Source: Candidatus Thiocaldithrix dubininis
GTDB lineage: Bacteria; Pseudomonadota; Gammaproteobacteria; Thiotrichales; Thiotrichaceae
Reading direction: 5' to 3'
NCBI GenBank assembly: GCA_029972135.1
Contig: CP124755.1
Span: 2,170,001-2,234,000 of the forward strand
Length of the DNA stretch: 64,000 bases
Both the position numbers and the translations under genes were made by a program. How positions within the stretch are numbered: position 1 is the stretch's first letter; every line of letters starts with the position of its first letter. Of the stretch, positions 7,794 to 17,677 are shown piece after piece. The notes beneath the pieces are model-generated. The model made no database searches. It was given only the letters and a program-made list of their open reading frames with translations, and had not been told where the DNA came from.

Positions 7794-10700
7794 TTAATGT
7801 GCTGGCTGCAAGCTAGCATGCAAATCTTGTAAGCAATAGACTTGTTCATCGTCGGTGTGAGCCATTGCCTGACATAAGGCACGTGCCCCCGCGATAGTCG
7901 TGGTGTACGTGATTTTATGCTGTAGGGCTTCGCGACGAATCTCGAACGAATCACGCGTGGATTGTTCGCCTTCGGTAGTGTTAACGATCAAGTCGATTTC
8001 CTCATTCTTGATACGATCTACAATATTCGGGCGACCTTCGCGCATTTTATTCACAATTTCACAGTCAATGCCTGCATTTTGCAGTTCACGCGCTGTCCCA
8101 CGTGTGGCAACCAACTTGAAGCCTTGCTGACTTAACATTGAGCCCAGTTCAGATAAGTATTTGCGATCTGCTTCACGCACACTAATAAAGGCAACCCCCG
8201 AGGTTGGATAATTTTCACCCGCCGCCCGTTGCGATTTACCAAATGCTTCCGCAAAGGTTGCACCCACGCCCATCACTTCACCCGTGGATTTCATTTCCGG
8301 GCTTAAAATCGGGTCAACACCGGGAAATTTAATGAAGGGGAATACCGCTTCTTTCACCGCGTAATAATTCGGGATGATTTCATCTAAGGCATTTTGTGCC
8401 GTCAATTTTTGACCCGCCATACAACGCGCTGCGACTTTAGCCAAGGGGCGACCAATTGTTTTGGAAACAAACGGTACCGTCCGAGAAGCCCGTGGATTGA
8501 CTTCTAACACATACACATCATTGCCTTTAATCGCAAACTGAGTATTCATCAAACCCACAACATTCAAGGCTTTTGCCATGCTAACGATTTGCGTGCGCAA
8601 TTCGTCTTGAATTTCCGCAGATAAAGAATAAGGCGGTAATGAGCAAGCCGAGTCACCAGAGTGAATACCCGCTTGTTCAATATGCTGCATAATGCCGCCG
8701 ATCAACACATTCTCGCCGTCGCAAATCGCATCTACATCCACTTCAATCGCATCATCTAAATAGCGATCTAATAACACGGGCGAATCATTCGAGACGGACA
8801 CCGCCGTGTTCATATAACGGCGCAATTCGCTTTCGTGATAGACGATTTCCATCGCCCGCCCACCTAATACATAGGAAGGACGCACCACGAGGGGATAACC
8901 GATTTCATCCGCTAAACGTACCGCTTCTTCAATACTTTTCGCGGTGCGATTCGGCGGTTGTTTTAAGCCTAATTTATGAATCAACTGTTGGAAGCGTTCA
9001 CGATCTTCCGCCAAGTCAATCGAATCCGGCGTTGTACCAATAATCGGCGCACCTAAGGCTTCTAATTCACGCGCTAATTTCAGCGGGGTTTGACCGCCGT
9101 ATTGCACGATAACACCTAAGGGTTTTTCCAAATCTACAATTTCCATCACGTCTTCAAGCGTTAATGGCTCGAAGTATAAACGATCAGAGGTATCGTAGTC
9201 GGTGGAAACCGTTTCAGGGTTACAGTTCACCATAATGGTTTCGTAACCATCTTCACGCATGGCTAACGCTGCGTGTACACAGCAATAATCGAATTCAATA
9301 CCTTGCCCGATACGATTAGGCCCGCCGCCTAATACCATAATTTTTTGTTTATCGGTGGGATTGGATTCGCATTCTTCCTCATAGGTGGAATACATATAGG
9401 CGGTATTGGTGGCAAATTCTGCCGCACACGTATCCACGCGCTTATACACGGGACGTACGCCTAAATTGCGACGCACCGCTCGTACACTGCGCTCGGTTTC
9501 GTGTAATAGTTTGGCTAAGCGACGATCCGAAAAGCCTTTACGTTTTAAAGCCCGCATTTCATCCGCATTAATAGTATGCAGTAAACGCTCTTTTAAACCG
9601 TTTTCCAATTGAATCAGTTCTTGAATTTGGATTAAGAACCAAGGATCAATACTGGTTAAACCAAACACGTCTTCAAGACTCATTCCTAAACGGAAAGCAT
9701 CACCCACGTATAAAATACGTTCGGCACTGGCTTCAGTTAACTGACGACGCACAATGTCTTTGGCTTCTGGATCGTTCAGCTCAACGCGCTCATTTAAGCC
9801 ATCAATACCTGTTTCCAAGCCACGGAGGGCTTTTTGGAAAGACTCTTGGAAAGTACGCCCAATCGCCATCACCTCACCCACCGATTTCATTTGCGTGGTT
9901 AAACGCGCATCGGCTTGTGGGAATTTTTCAAAGGTAAAGCGTGGAATCTTGGTTACTACGTAGTCAATGGACGGTTCAAATGAGGCAGGTGTCGCGCCCC
10001 CCGTAATATCATTACGCAGTTCATCTAAGGTATAACCTACCGCTAACTTAGCCGCCACTTTCGCAATCGGGAAGCCCGTTGCTTTAGAGGCTAATGCAGA
10101 AGAACGGGATACCCGTGGGTTCATTTCAATGACGATAATACGCCCATTGTCCGGATTTACCGAAAATTGTACATTTGAACCGCCGGTATCCACGCCGATT
10201 TTGCGTAAGACTGCAATCGAAGCATTACGCAGTAATTGGTATTCTTTATCGGTCAACGTTTGCGCAGGTGCAACTGTAATCGAGTCGCCGGTATGAATCC
10301 CCATTGGATCGAGGTTTTCAATCGAGCAGACAATAATACAGTTGTCATTGCGGTCGCGTACCACTTCCATTTCATACTCTTTCCAACCCAATAAGGATTC
10401 TTCGAGTAAGACTTCAGTCGTGGGTGACATATCCAAGCCACGCGCCACAATAGTTTCAAATTCTTGCTTATTGTAAGCAATGCCGCCGCCCGTGCCGCCC
10501 ATTGTAAATGAAGGACGAATCACAATCGGAAAACCTAAACGTGTTTGAATTTCCCGCGCTTGTTCCATTGTGTGGGCAACATCAGAGCGAGCTGACTCTA
10601 AGCCAATGTCGTCCATCGCTTCGCGGAATTTTTGGCGATCTTCCGCCATTTCAATCGCGATTTCATTCGCGCCAATCATTTCCACGCCGAATTTGGCTAA

Positions 10701-11021
10701 GACACCGTTACGCGATAAATCTAAGGCGCAGTTCAGTGCCGTTTGCCCACCCATTGTTGGCAATAAAGCATCCGGACGTTCTTTTTCAATAATCTTAGCG
10801 ACGGTTTCCCAACGAATCGGCTCAATATACACCGCATCCGCCATATTCGGGTCGGTCATAATGGTCGCGGGATTCGAGTTCACCAGAATGATGCGATACC
10901 CTTCTTCACGCAGAGCTTTACAAGCTTGCGCACCAGAATAGTCGAATTCGCAAGCCTGACCAATGATGATCGGTCCTGCACCAATAATCAGAATACTTTT
11001 AAGGTCTGTTCTTTTAGGCAT
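7794..11021 (-). CDS. carB: Carbamoyl-phosphate synthase large subunit
   Basis: The 1,075-residue protein makes carbamoyl phosphate from bicarbonate, ammonia delivered by CarA, and two ATP, for arginine and pyrimidine synthesis. It has the duplicated CarB architecture. Each half begins with a Rossmann strand ([20 protein letters not shown] in the first, [19 protein letters not shown] in the second) and continues with an ATP-grasp domain (FTMGGTGGG and YVLGGRAME phosphate loops, [18 protein letters not shown] and [15 protein letters not shown] active-site strands). An MGS-like allosteric domain follows at about 935-1060. The gene lies 18 bases after carA. Length matches the family. Confidence 0.98.
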   Translation of the reverse strand: MPKRTDLKSILIIGAGPIIIGQACEFDYSGAQACKALREEGYRIILVNSNPATIMTDPNMADAVYIEPIRWETVAKIIEKERPDALLPTMGGQTALNCALDLSRNGVLAKFGVEMIGANEIAIEMAEDRQKFREAMDDIGLESARSDVAHTMEQAREIQTRLGFPIVIRPSFTMGGTGGGIAYNKQEFETIVARGLDMSPTTEVLLEESLLGWKEYEMEVVRDRNDNCIIVCSIENLDPMGIHTGDSITVAPAQTLTDKEYQLLRNASIAVLRKIGVDTGGSNVQFSVNPDNGRIIVIEMNPRVSRSSALASKATGFPIAKVAAKLAVGYTLDELRNDITGGATPASFEPSIDYVVTKIPRFTFEKFPQADARLTTQMKSVGEVMAIGRTFQESFQKALRGLETGIDGLNERVELNDPEAKDIVRRQLTEASAERILYVGDAFRLGMSLEDVFGLTSIDPWFLIQIQELIQLENGLKERLLHTINADEMRALKRKGFSDRRLAKLLHETERSVRAVRRNLGVRPVYKRVDTCAAEFATNTAYMYSTYEEECESNPTDKQKIMVLGGGPNRIGQGIEFDYCCVHAALAMREDGYETIMVNCNPETVSTDYDTSDRLYFEPLTLEDVMEIVDLEKPLGVIVQYGGQTPLKLARELEALGAPIIGTTPDSIDLAEDRERFQQLIHKLGLKQPPNRTAKSIEEAVRLADEIGYPLVVRPSYVLGGRAMEIVYHESELRRYMNTAVSVSNDSPVLLDRYLDDAIEVDVDAICDGENVLIGGIMQHIEQAGIHSGDSACSLPPYSLSAEIQDELRTQIVSMAKALNVVGLMNTQFAIKGNDVYVLEVNPRASRTVPFVSKTIGRPLAKVAARCMAGQKLTAQNALDEIIPNYYAVKEAVFPFIKFPGVDPILSPEMKSTGEVMGVGATFAEAFGKSQRAAGENYPTSGVAFISVREADRKYLSELGSMLSQQGFKLVATRGTARELQNAGIDCEIVNKMREGRPNIVDRIKNEEIDLIVNTTEGEQSTRDSFEIRREALQHKITYTTTIAGARALCQAMAHTDDEQVYCLQDLHASLQPAH

Positions 11022-11039
11022 GATCTACACACTCACCAA

Positions 11040-12179
11040 TCAGTTTTTTGCAGCGCGCATTAAAGCAATAAAGCGGTCAAAAATCGGCGCGACATCATGC
11101 GGGCCGGGGCTTGCTTCCGGGTGACCTTGGAAACTTAAGGCGGGGCAATCCGTGCGCTCAATCCCTTGCAAGCTACCATCGAATAAAGAGCGATGGGTGG
11201 CGCGTAAAGTTGCGGGCAAGGTTGCTTCATCGACTGCAAAGCCGTGATTTTGGCTAGAAATCATCACATGCTTAGAGTTCAAATCCTGTACGGGATGGTT
11301 CGCACCATGATGACCGAATTTCATTTTTATAGTTTTAGCACCGCTAGCTAAACCTAATAATTGATGCCCTAAGCAAATCCCAAAGGTTGGAACTTTTTGC
11401 GCTAACACTTGTTGAATCGCATTAATCGCATAATCACAAGGTTCTGGATCGCCGGGGCCATTGGATAAGAATACGCCGTCTGGATTCATCGCTAACACCT
11501 CGGAGGCGGGTGTTTGCGCCGGAACAACCGTTACCCGGCAACCACGATCCACTAACATGCGTAAAATATTGGTTTTAATCCCGTAATCATACGCCACCAC
11601 ATTGAACTCTGCTTGTTCGGCAGTCGAAGGACGTGGTTGATGGGGGTTTAATTGCCAGCTACCGTCTGTCCATACATAAGATTTATCAATGGTGACTTCT
11701 TTAGCTAAGTCCATCCCCTTTAAACCGGGGAACGATAAAGCGGCATCTAAAGCTTTGGCTTGGTCTAAATTTTCGCCTGCGACAATACAACCGCGTTGTG
11801 CGCCTTTTTCACGCAAAATACGGGTTAAACGCCGAGTGTCGATGTCCGCAATCGCAACTACCTTATTACGGGCTAAATAATCAGGTAAGGATTCTTCACC
11901 GCGCCAACTGCTGTATAACGCAGGTACATCCCGCACAATTAAACCCGCCGCGTAGACTTGTCGTGCTTCCGTATCTTCAGCATTGACGCCGACATTGCCG
12001 ATATGTGGATAAGTAAGGGTAACAATTTGGCGTGCATAAGACGGGTCAGTTAAAATTTCCTGATACCCAGTAATCGCTGTATTGAATACCACTTCGCCGA
12101 TAGTTTGGCCATCGCAGCCAATGGACCGCCCGTGGAAGACACTCCCATCTTCCAGCACCAACAGTGCTTGCTTGCTCAA
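11040..12179 (-). CDS. carA: Carbamoyl-phosphate synthase small subunit (glutaminase)
   Basis: The 379-residue protein releases ammonia from glutamine and passes it to CarB. The N-terminal CPSase domain (about 1-150) is followed by a class I glutamine amidotransferase domain. This holds the oxyanion strand [10 protein letters not shown], the nucleophile motif [12 protein letters not shown] (Cys near 271), and the His/Glu pair in [13 protein letters not shown]. The ATG follows a GGAGG site (CGGAGGTTCTTTTG). It is the first gene of carA-carB-greA and is divergent from rtcR. A strong hairpin in its leader is listed separately. Confidence 0.98.
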   Translation of the reverse strand: MSKQALLVLEDGSVFHGRSIGCDGQTIGEVVFNTAITGYQEILTDPSYARQIVTLTYPHIGNVGVNAEDTEARQVYAAGLIVRDVPALYSSWRGEESLPDYLARNKVVAIADIDTRRLTRILREKGAQRGCIVAGENLDQAKALDAALSFPGLKGMDLAKEVTIDKSYVWTDGSWQLNPHQPRPSTAEQAEFNVVAYDYGIKTNILRMLVDRGCRVTVVPAQTPASEVLAMNPDGVFLSNGPGDPEPCDYAINAIQQVLAQKVPTFGICLGHQLLGLASGAKTIKMKFGHHGANHPVQDLNSKHVMISSQNHGFAVDEATLPATLRATHRSLFDGSLQGIERTDCPALSFQGHPEASPGPHDVAPIFDRFIALMRAAKN

Positions 12180-12205
12180 AAGAACCTCCGAAGTCTACAT
12201 ACGAA

Positions 12206-12231
12206 ACGGGATGAGGCATAGCTCATCCCGT
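12206..12231 (-). promoter_or_regulatory. Leader hairpin and probable promoter of carAB
   Basis: Just upstream of carA there is a 10-bp perfect stem (ACGGGATGAG / CTCATCCCGT) with a 6-base loop. On the minus strand it is immediately preceded by TATTATAC, a good candidate -10 box (about 12230-12237). The hairpin would thus lie at the very 5' end of the mRNA, about 25-50 bases before the carA ATG. It may stabilise the leader or respond to pyrimidines; the function is inferred only. Confidence 0.4.
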
Positions 12232-12414
12232 ATAATATTGATAGCAGCGCATTTTACCCGCTGTCTTTCAGGGTGTCTATGTAAGACTTCATTGCAATGC
12301 AACATAAGCAGCATAAATTCCCTGTATTAAGACTGAACGATTAAAAGCATATAGAGTTTGTTATGCTATGTTAGTGCAATTTCAAGTATTTGACCAAATA
12401 ATAGGCATAATTCA

Positions 12415-14010
12415 ATGAAAAATACTGTCATCGGTATATTAGGCTCGCGCTTAGATCACCAAGGCTTAGGCAATCGACGTTGGACGCGTTGGCGTCCCAG
12501 TATGGGGATACTCATGCACCCTAACCTACCGATTGACGAGTTTGTGCTAATTTACCATGAAAGCGAACAGGAATTAGCAAATTTAACCTTAAAAGATATG
12601 CGTTCGCTGTGTCCCGAGGCCAATGTACACGGCTATATGGTCAATTACGAAAATCCTTGGGATTTTGAAGCCGTTTATAGCCAGCTTTATGGTTTTGCCT
12701 GCCAATACCCATTTGACCCCGAGCAAACTAACTATTATGTGCATATCACCACGGGCACACACGTTGCACAAATTTGTTTATTTTTGCTAACCGAAGCCAA
12801 TTATATTCCGGGCAAACTGTTGCAAACGTCACCCGCTAAAGAAGGCGTGGCGGGTACATACCACATTATCGACTTAGATTTATCCCGTTATGACCAAATC
12901 GCGTCCCGTTTTGAACGCGAAGCCTTGGAAGGTGTGGCTTATTTAAAAAATGGGATAGCCACCCGGAATAAAGCCTTCAATATTCTGATTGAACAGTTGG
13001 AACAGGTGTCAATTCGTTCGGCCGCGCCAATTTTGTTAACCGGCCCTACGGGCGCGGGTAAATCACAATTAGCCAAACGTATTTACGCCTTAAAAAAACA
13101 ACGCGGGCAAGTCAGCGGGCGTTTAGTCGAAGTCAACTGTGCGACCTTACGCGGCGACAATGCCATGTCCGCCTTATTTGGGCATATTAAAGGCGCATTC
13201 ACGGGCGCATTAAACCCACGGACTGGCTTATTACGCGAAGCCGACAAAGGTTTATTGTTCCTTGATGAAATTGGCGAACTGGGCTTAGACGAACAAGCCA
13301 TGTTATTGCGGGCGATTGAAGACAAAGTATTTACGCCCTTCGGTAGCGATAAAGAAGTCAGTAGTGATTTCCAATTAATTGCGGGTACAAATCGCGATTT
13401 ATTCGAGCAAGTTCGCGCAGGCAAATTCCGCGAAGATTTATTGGCACGTATTAATTTATGGACGTATGAACTGCCTAGCCTCAAACAACGCATTGAAGAC
13501 TTAGACCCCAATATCGAATACGAATTGCAACAATTTACTTGCAAAGTGGGGCATAAAGTCAGTTTTAATAAAGCCGCAAAAGCTCGCTATATTAGTTTTG
13601 CCCATTCGCCCGATGCTACATGGCGCGCCAATTTCCGCGACCTCAATTCCAGTATTACCCGTATGGCGACCCTTGCCAACGGTGGGCGCATTACGGAAGA
13701 ATTAGTGGAGATCGAAATCCAACGCTTGCGTTATGACTGGGGCAGTTTCTATAGCAATGCTCAGCAACACGATGCCGAGCGCTTATTACGTTCGCATATT
13801 GATGCCGAGGTCTTAGCTACGATTGATCAATTTGATCGTGTGCAATTGGCAGAAGTCATCCGTGTGTGTAAAACCTGTAAAAGCTTAGCTGATGCGGGGC
13901 GCACCTTGTTCAATATCAGCCGCACTCAACGCGTCAGCCAAAATGACTCACATCGGTTGCGCGTATATTTACAAAAGTACGGCTTAAGCTTTAACGACCT
14001 TAACCCCTAA
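12415..14010 (+). CDS. rtcR: RtcR, sigma-54-dependent activator of RNA repair genes
   Basis: The 531-residue protein matches RtcR throughout. The N-terminal ligand-sensing CARF-type domain (about 1-180) has GILGSRLDHQGLG and the tract YYVHITTGTHVAQICLFLL. The AAA+ domain has Walker A GPTGAGKS near 204-211, the sigma-54 contact loop GAFTGA near 262-267 and Walker B LLFLDEIGELG. A C-terminal helical part at about 450-531 contains the DNA-binding region. In other bacteria RtcR switches on rtcBA (RNA ligase and 3'-phosphate cyclase) after RNA damage. No rtcB or rtcA is in this window, and the next gene is on the opposite strand, so the target must lie elsewhere. Confidence 0.95.
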   Translation: MKNTVIGILGSRLDHQGLGNRRWTRWRPSMGILMHPNLPIDEFVLIYHESEQELANLTLKDMRSLCPEANVHGYMVNYENPWDFEAVYSQLYGFACQYPFDPEQTNYYVHITTGTHVAQICLFLLTEANYIPGKLLQTSPAKEGVAGTYHIIDLDLSRYDQIASRFEREALEGVAYLKNGIATRNKAFNILIEQLEQVSIRSAAPILLTGPTGAGKSQLAKRIYALKKQRGQVSGRLVEVNCATLRGDNAMSALFGHIKGAFTGALNPRTGLLREADKGLLFLDEIGELGLDEQAMLLRAIEDKVFTPFGSDKEVSSDFQLIAGTNRDLFEQVRAGKFREDLLARINLWTYELPSLKQRIEDLDPNIEYELQQFTCKVGHKVSFNKAAKARYISFAHSPDATWRANFRDLNSSITRMATLANGGRITEELVEIEIQRLRYDWGSFYSNAQQHDAERLLRSHIDAEVLATIDQFDRVQLAEVIRVCKTCKSLADAGRTLFNISRTQRVSQNDSHRLRVYLQKYGLSFNDLNP

Positions 14011-14012
14011 GC

Positions 14013-14405
14013 CTATTCACAATACGCGTCTGCCAGTACATCTCGAAACTGTTGCAGACGCGGGTTATAATGCAACACGCGATAACATTTTGGCATACCG
14101 CCAAACCCCACACTGCTTAAAATGACCAGCTCATTCACGCCGTCATGATTGCTATCTTGTAAGCGGAAAAAGTCGGCGTAATGTTCCTGATACAACCGCA
14201 AATCAATACCCATCACAGCCTGTGGCGCAGCATCATTCACTTCTGCCATAACCACGTCCTTATCCAAATATAAGACGGCTTGGATTAAGGGTTGCTGGCT
14301 TAAAGTAATAGGCAAACTTCTGGTATTGGGCACATCAGCGGCTTGGCTACTGACAAACACGAGGCTAGCTAATACCAAACTAATAAAAACATAAATTTTC
14401 AGCAT
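14013..14405 (-). CDS. Small secreted protein with a calcium-loop-like motif
   Basis: The 130-residue product starts with a Sec signal peptide (hydrophobic stretch at 5-20, cut probably after SSQA). The mature part has two Cys and a DSNHDGVNEL segment near residue 85. That segment resembles the D-x-D/N-x-D-G calcium loops of EF-hand and FG-GAP proteins. The family is not recognised. It converges on rtcR with a 2-base gap and is divergent from the lipoprotein gene at 14464. Likely periplasmic. Confidence 0.65.
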   Translation of the reverse strand: MLKIYVFISLVLASLVFVSSQAADVPNTRSLPITLSQQPLIQAVLYLDKDVVMAEVNDAAPQAVMGIDLRLYQEHYADFFRLQDSNHDGVNELVILSSVGFGGMPKCYRVLHYNPRLQQFRDVLADAYCE

Positions 14406-14463
14406 AGTTTACCAACTGTTAACATAGTTCTTTTCGCCAATTATTTCAGGGGCACATTTATTT

Positions 14464-16800
14464 ATGAGTCATCTTACCAAAGCCTTACGTTCATCCTGCG
14501 TAAGCCTTCCCTTGTTAATTACACTCTTAAGCAGTTTAGTCTTAATTTCTTGCGGTGGCGGAGGTGGTGGTAGTTCGGGAGGCGGTGGTAATACTGATAC
14601 GTCCTTAACAGGCTCATTCTACTTTGTGCAGAATAATAGCAATCTGGCAATTGCGAATGTGCCCTATACCTTAAGCAGAGCGGCTAATAACACCAGCAGC
14701 ACGCCCTTAACAGGCAAAACCGCAAATAATGGTAGCTTTAGTTATGAAGCAGGCGATACGGTTGTCTTTAATCTAGCAGGCACGCCGCTCCCTAGTATGA
14801 CGGCCAGTAGCGCAGTGACTAGTGCGAATATTGCTACAGCATTGTGTAGTACAGCGGCAGATAGCAGTGCTTGCCAATATTTGGTTAATCAGAACCTAAC
14901 GGTTGCGTTACTCAGTTTAGATAGCGACCAAAACGCTGCAAATGGCATTCAAGTCCGCAGTGATATTAACAATCTAAATTTAAACTTTAATAGTTCGATT
15001 GACCAATTTGCGGCTAGTCTTGCCAGTCAATTAAGCCCTTATGGCGTTAGCGTAGCGGCGACGTTTAAGCCTTCTTTAGGCATGAATACTGAAGCGGCGC
15101 AAGCCGAGCGAGATGATGTGATTCAAAGCATTCCGTTTGTGGATATTTTCCGCATCGCCCGCCCCTTTAAAGAACTCTCCGCTTGTGCAAGCTATGATGC
15201 GCACGGCTGGCCAACTTCTGCCCCGTCCAGCAACTGTACCATTCGGACAGTATTTTTAAAAGATTACAGCAGTAATCAACTGCCAGAAGGCCAATACACG
15301 GTTATCTATGAAGGCAGCGGTATATTAACCTACGGTAACTACGCCAGCCTTGTGTCACGCTCACCCGGCTTGGATATTATTAATCTTTCGTTTGCCCAAA
15401 CCGACCCCAATAGAAGACGTTTCGATTTAAATATTACGGCGAATGACGTTAATAACCCGATTAAAAATATTCGGATTGTCATGCCCGGCGGTATTTGCAC
15501 CGGCAATCCGTTTGTCCGTGTCAATAATGCGAATGAATGCGCGGCTGATAAACCGTTTATTAGCTTTGCCGATACCTTGCGCAATGATCGGAATGCGATT
15601 GTGTTTAACCCCGATTATTTAAATTTTATGAAAGATTTTCGAGTTATTCGCATGATGAATTTGCAGGAAGCTAGCCCCAGCGCGAATAAAGTCAAAACGG
15701 CTTGTGCGAATGCCGATAGCAATCTGTATAACCAATGCTTTTTACAAGATTTCAATTGGAATCAACGCGCTAAAATGGATGATGCGGTATGGGGCGCGTC
15801 TGCCAATATTGGGATTTTACAACGCTATGGGCGGGGTGTGCCGTTGGAAGTTTTAGTAGAATTGGCGAATCAACTCAATGCTCATCCTTGGTTTAATATT
15901 CTACATAATGCAACCGATGATTATGTCAGCCAATTTGCCAGCTATGTGCGCGATCACTTAAAACCCAATCTAAAAGCGCATATTGAATACAGCAATGAAA
16001 CATGGAACGAAATCTTTTGGGGTGCGTTATACGTGCGGGAAAAAGGCAAAGGGCTATTTAATCCGACGACCATTAACCCTTATTGGGACGGTGCGTATTA
16101 TTATGCAAAACGCTCGACTGAAATCTTTAAAATCTTTGAAGATAGCTTTGCTGGCACGAATCGTTTAGTGCGTTTATTGGCAACTAAACAAAATGCACCT
16201 GAATTAACGCAAAATATGCTGAATTATAATAATACCAAAAACTCGGTCGATGCGATTGCCACGGGCGGCTATTTCTATGGCTGTTGGAGCCGTAGCACCT
16301 CAAGCTTATGCCAAAACGCAACCAACGTGCCTAAAGTGATTAATGAAGCCACTTCCGTCGATGACTTGTTCAGCATTATGGACAATGCCAATGATCCTTA
16401 TGGTATGGCTTCTTTAATGACCCAGTTTAAAAATCAAAAAACGGTGGCGGATCGCTTTGCAAAAGCCTTATATGTGTACGAAGGCGGCCAACACTTAGTA
16501 ATTGATTGGAATGATGCAAGCTTGGATAGCACGCGTAAAAATAATTTGTTGGATTTAATTCGGGCGGCGAATAAAGACCCGCGCATGGGCGAACGCTATA
16601 CCACGCTATTAAACGGTTGGAAAGCGGCAGGCGGTCAACAATTTATGCTGTATACCCAACCGCAGTCCTATCATCCGTTTGGCACATTCGGGATTAAACA
16701 AGCCTTGAAAGAACCCCGTAGCAGCGCGCCTAAATATGACGCGGCTATGAAATTCCAAGAAACGCAAGGCAACTGTTGGTGGAGTAATTGCACTAACTAA
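14464..16800 (+). CDS. Large outer-membrane-type lipoprotein, glycosidase-like
   Basis: The 778-residue protein begins with a lipoprotein signal (lipobox LISC, Cys near residue 30) and a Gly/Ser linker (GGGGGGSSGGGG). An N-terminal part (about 45-215), Ser/Thr/Asn-rich, looks like a beta-domain. The region from about 225 to 770 contains VLVELANQLNAHPWFNI and IEYSNETWNEIFW near 515, similar in style to clan-A TIM-barrel glycosidases, in which Asn-Glu carries the acid/base. Paired cysteines (SACAS, CTGNPF, NCWWSNC) suggest export. I infer a surface carbohydrate-active or carbohydrate-binding protein; the exact family and substrate are unknown. A strong terminator follows. Confidence 0.7.
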   Translation: MSHLTKALRSSCVSLPLLITLLSSLVLISCGGGGGGSSGGGGNTDTSLTGSFYFVQNNSNLAIANVPYTLSRAANNTSSTPLTGKTANNGSFSYEAGDTVVFNLAGTPLPSMTASSAVTSANIATALCSTAADSSACQYLVNQNLTVALLSLDSDQNAANGIQVRSDINNLNLNFNSSIDQFAASLASQLSPYGVSVAATFKPSLGMNTEAAQAERDDVIQSIPFVDIFRIARPFKELSACASYDAHGWPTSAPSSNCTIRTVFLKDYSSNQLPEGQYTVIYEGSGILTYGNYASLVSRSPGLDIINLSFAQTDPNRRRFDLNITANDVNNPIKNIRIVMPGGICTGNPFVRVNNANECAADKPFISFADTLRNDRNAIVFNPDYLNFMKDFRVIRMMNLQEASPSANKVKTACANADSNLYNQCFLQDFNWNQRAKMDDAVWGASANIGILQRYGRGVPLEVLVELANQLNAHPWFNILHNATDDYVSQFASYVRDHLKPNLKAHIEYSNETWNEIFWGALYVREKGKGLFNPTTINPYWDGAYYYAKRSTEIFKIFEDSFAGTNRLVRLLATKQNAPELTQNMLNYNNTKNSVDAIATGGYFYGCWSRSTSSLCQNATNVPKVINEATSVDDLFSIMDNANDPYGMASLMTQFKNQKTVADRFAKALYVYEGGQHLVIDWNDASLDSTRKNNLLDLIRAANKDPRMGERYTTLLNGWKAAGGQQFMLYTQPQSYHPFGTFGIKQALKEPRSSAPKYDAAMKFQETQGNCWWSNCTN

Positions 16801-16832
16801 TTGTGCCTTTGCTTAATCAGCAAACATAAAAA

Positions 16833-16854
16833 AAGCCTGTACAAGTACAGGCTT
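16833..16854. terminator. Bidirectional rho-independent terminator
   Basis: A 10-bp perfect stem (AAGCCTGTAC / GTACAGGCTT, 2-base loop) is flanked by runs of A and T on both sides, so it should work on both strands. It ends the lipoprotein gene. On the minus strand it lies just beyond the att site. Before the 14-kb element inserted, it would have lain right behind tRNA-Pro and was probably its terminator too. Confidence 0.85.
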
Positions 16855-16884
16855 TTTTAAATCTTAGTGTTAGCTCTTTAAAGC

Positions 16885-16901
16885 TAATGGTCGGGACGAT
16901 A
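16885..16901. other. Left attachment site core of the satellite
   Basis: TAATGGTCGGGACGATA, identical to 30870-30886. Allowing one mismatch, the match extends left to AAG(C/T)TAATGG. It is a duplicate of the tRNA-Pro 3' end without the rest of the tRNA, as expected for site-specific integration by a tyrosine recombinase. Confidence 0.9.
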
Positions 16902-16963
16902 ACAACAGCAAAGCACCTGTAAACCTATAATTATATTGATAACTACAAAATGGCATCCCTAAT

Positions 16964-16989
16964 ATACAAACAATTATACAAACATTTGC
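16964..16989. promoter_or_regulatory. Possible integrase arm sites, left end
   Basis: Two ATACAAAC words, 12 bases apart (16964-16971 and 16976-16983), are followed by ATTTGC. The same pair with the same 12-base spacing and a following TTTTGC lies near the right end (30740-30759). Matching paired repeats inside both ends, about 60 and 110 bp from the att cores, suit arm-type binding sites of the integrase or an excision factor. Confidence 0.5.
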
Positions 16990-17022
16990 GCCCAAACCCT
17001 CCCTATTCTTCCTTGCTACCGT

Positions 17023-17664
17023 GCCAACCTTTAAGCCTATGGGCTTAGCAGGAAAGGTGAGCTTTTAGACTGTACCTATTACCCTCTGCAAAGCTAAAAC
17101 TAAAATCTAAAAAAATTACTACATTTTCTTCAAACTAACTTTTTACTATTTAAATATATGATTTATATGTATAAATTATGTAGTAACTTTTTACTACATT
17201 TTTACTACATTTACTACACTTTAAAATCAATAACTTAGGTTATATTCTCCAGTACCAACCATTATTTAACCCAAAACTGCTTAACTTCTAGGCACAAAAA
17301 AACCGGAACAGCGTCCGGTTTAAAAGTACTCACCTATCACAATCCTACGCCAACCTTTAAGCCTATGGGCTTAGCAGGAAAGGTGAGCTTTTAGACTGTA
17401 CCTATTACCCTCTGCAAAGCTAAAACTAAAATCTAAAAAAATTACTACATTTTCTTCAAACTAACTTTTTACTATTTAAATATATGATTTATATGTATAA
17501 ATTATGTAGTAACTTTTTACTACATTTTTACTACATTTACTACACTTTAAAATCAATAACTTAGGTTATATTCTCCAGTACCAACCATTATTTAACCCAA
17601 AACTGCTTAACTTCTAGGCACAAAAAAACCGGAACAGCGTCCGGTTTAAAAGTACTCACCTATC
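17023..17664. repeat. 316-bp direct duplication with TTACTACA iterons
   Basis: Positions 17023-17338 and 17349-17664 read identically, with an offset of 326 bp. Each copy contains five TTACTACA/TGTAGTAA words (first copy: 17116, 17179 inverted, 17191, 17202 and 17211), an AT-rich tract and a hairpin terminator. The words recur at the opposite end of the element (28482-28657). Iterons in two separate AT-rich blocks recall the ori and crr of satellite P4, which its alpha protein binds. This 877-base gap (16801-17677) has no credible gene. It holds a terminator, the att core, possible arm sites and this duplication. Confidence 0.8.
17626..17647 (-). terminator. Terminator of the satellite replication operon (duplicated at 17300-17321)
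   Basis: The stem AAACCGGA / TCCGGTTT with a 6-base loop is followed on the minus strand by a T7 run. It lies 31 bases beyond the stop of the DUF3987 gene, the last gene of the long minus-strand operon. An identical copy sits 326 bp further on because the whole region is duplicated. Confidence 0.85.
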
Positions 17665-17677
17665 CTGCTAAGCCCAT

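Noticed and set aside
12415-14010. CARF-like sensor domain as a sign of a type III CRISPR system
   Set aside because: The full protein is RtcR with a sigma-54 AAA+ domain. No cas genes or arrays are present.
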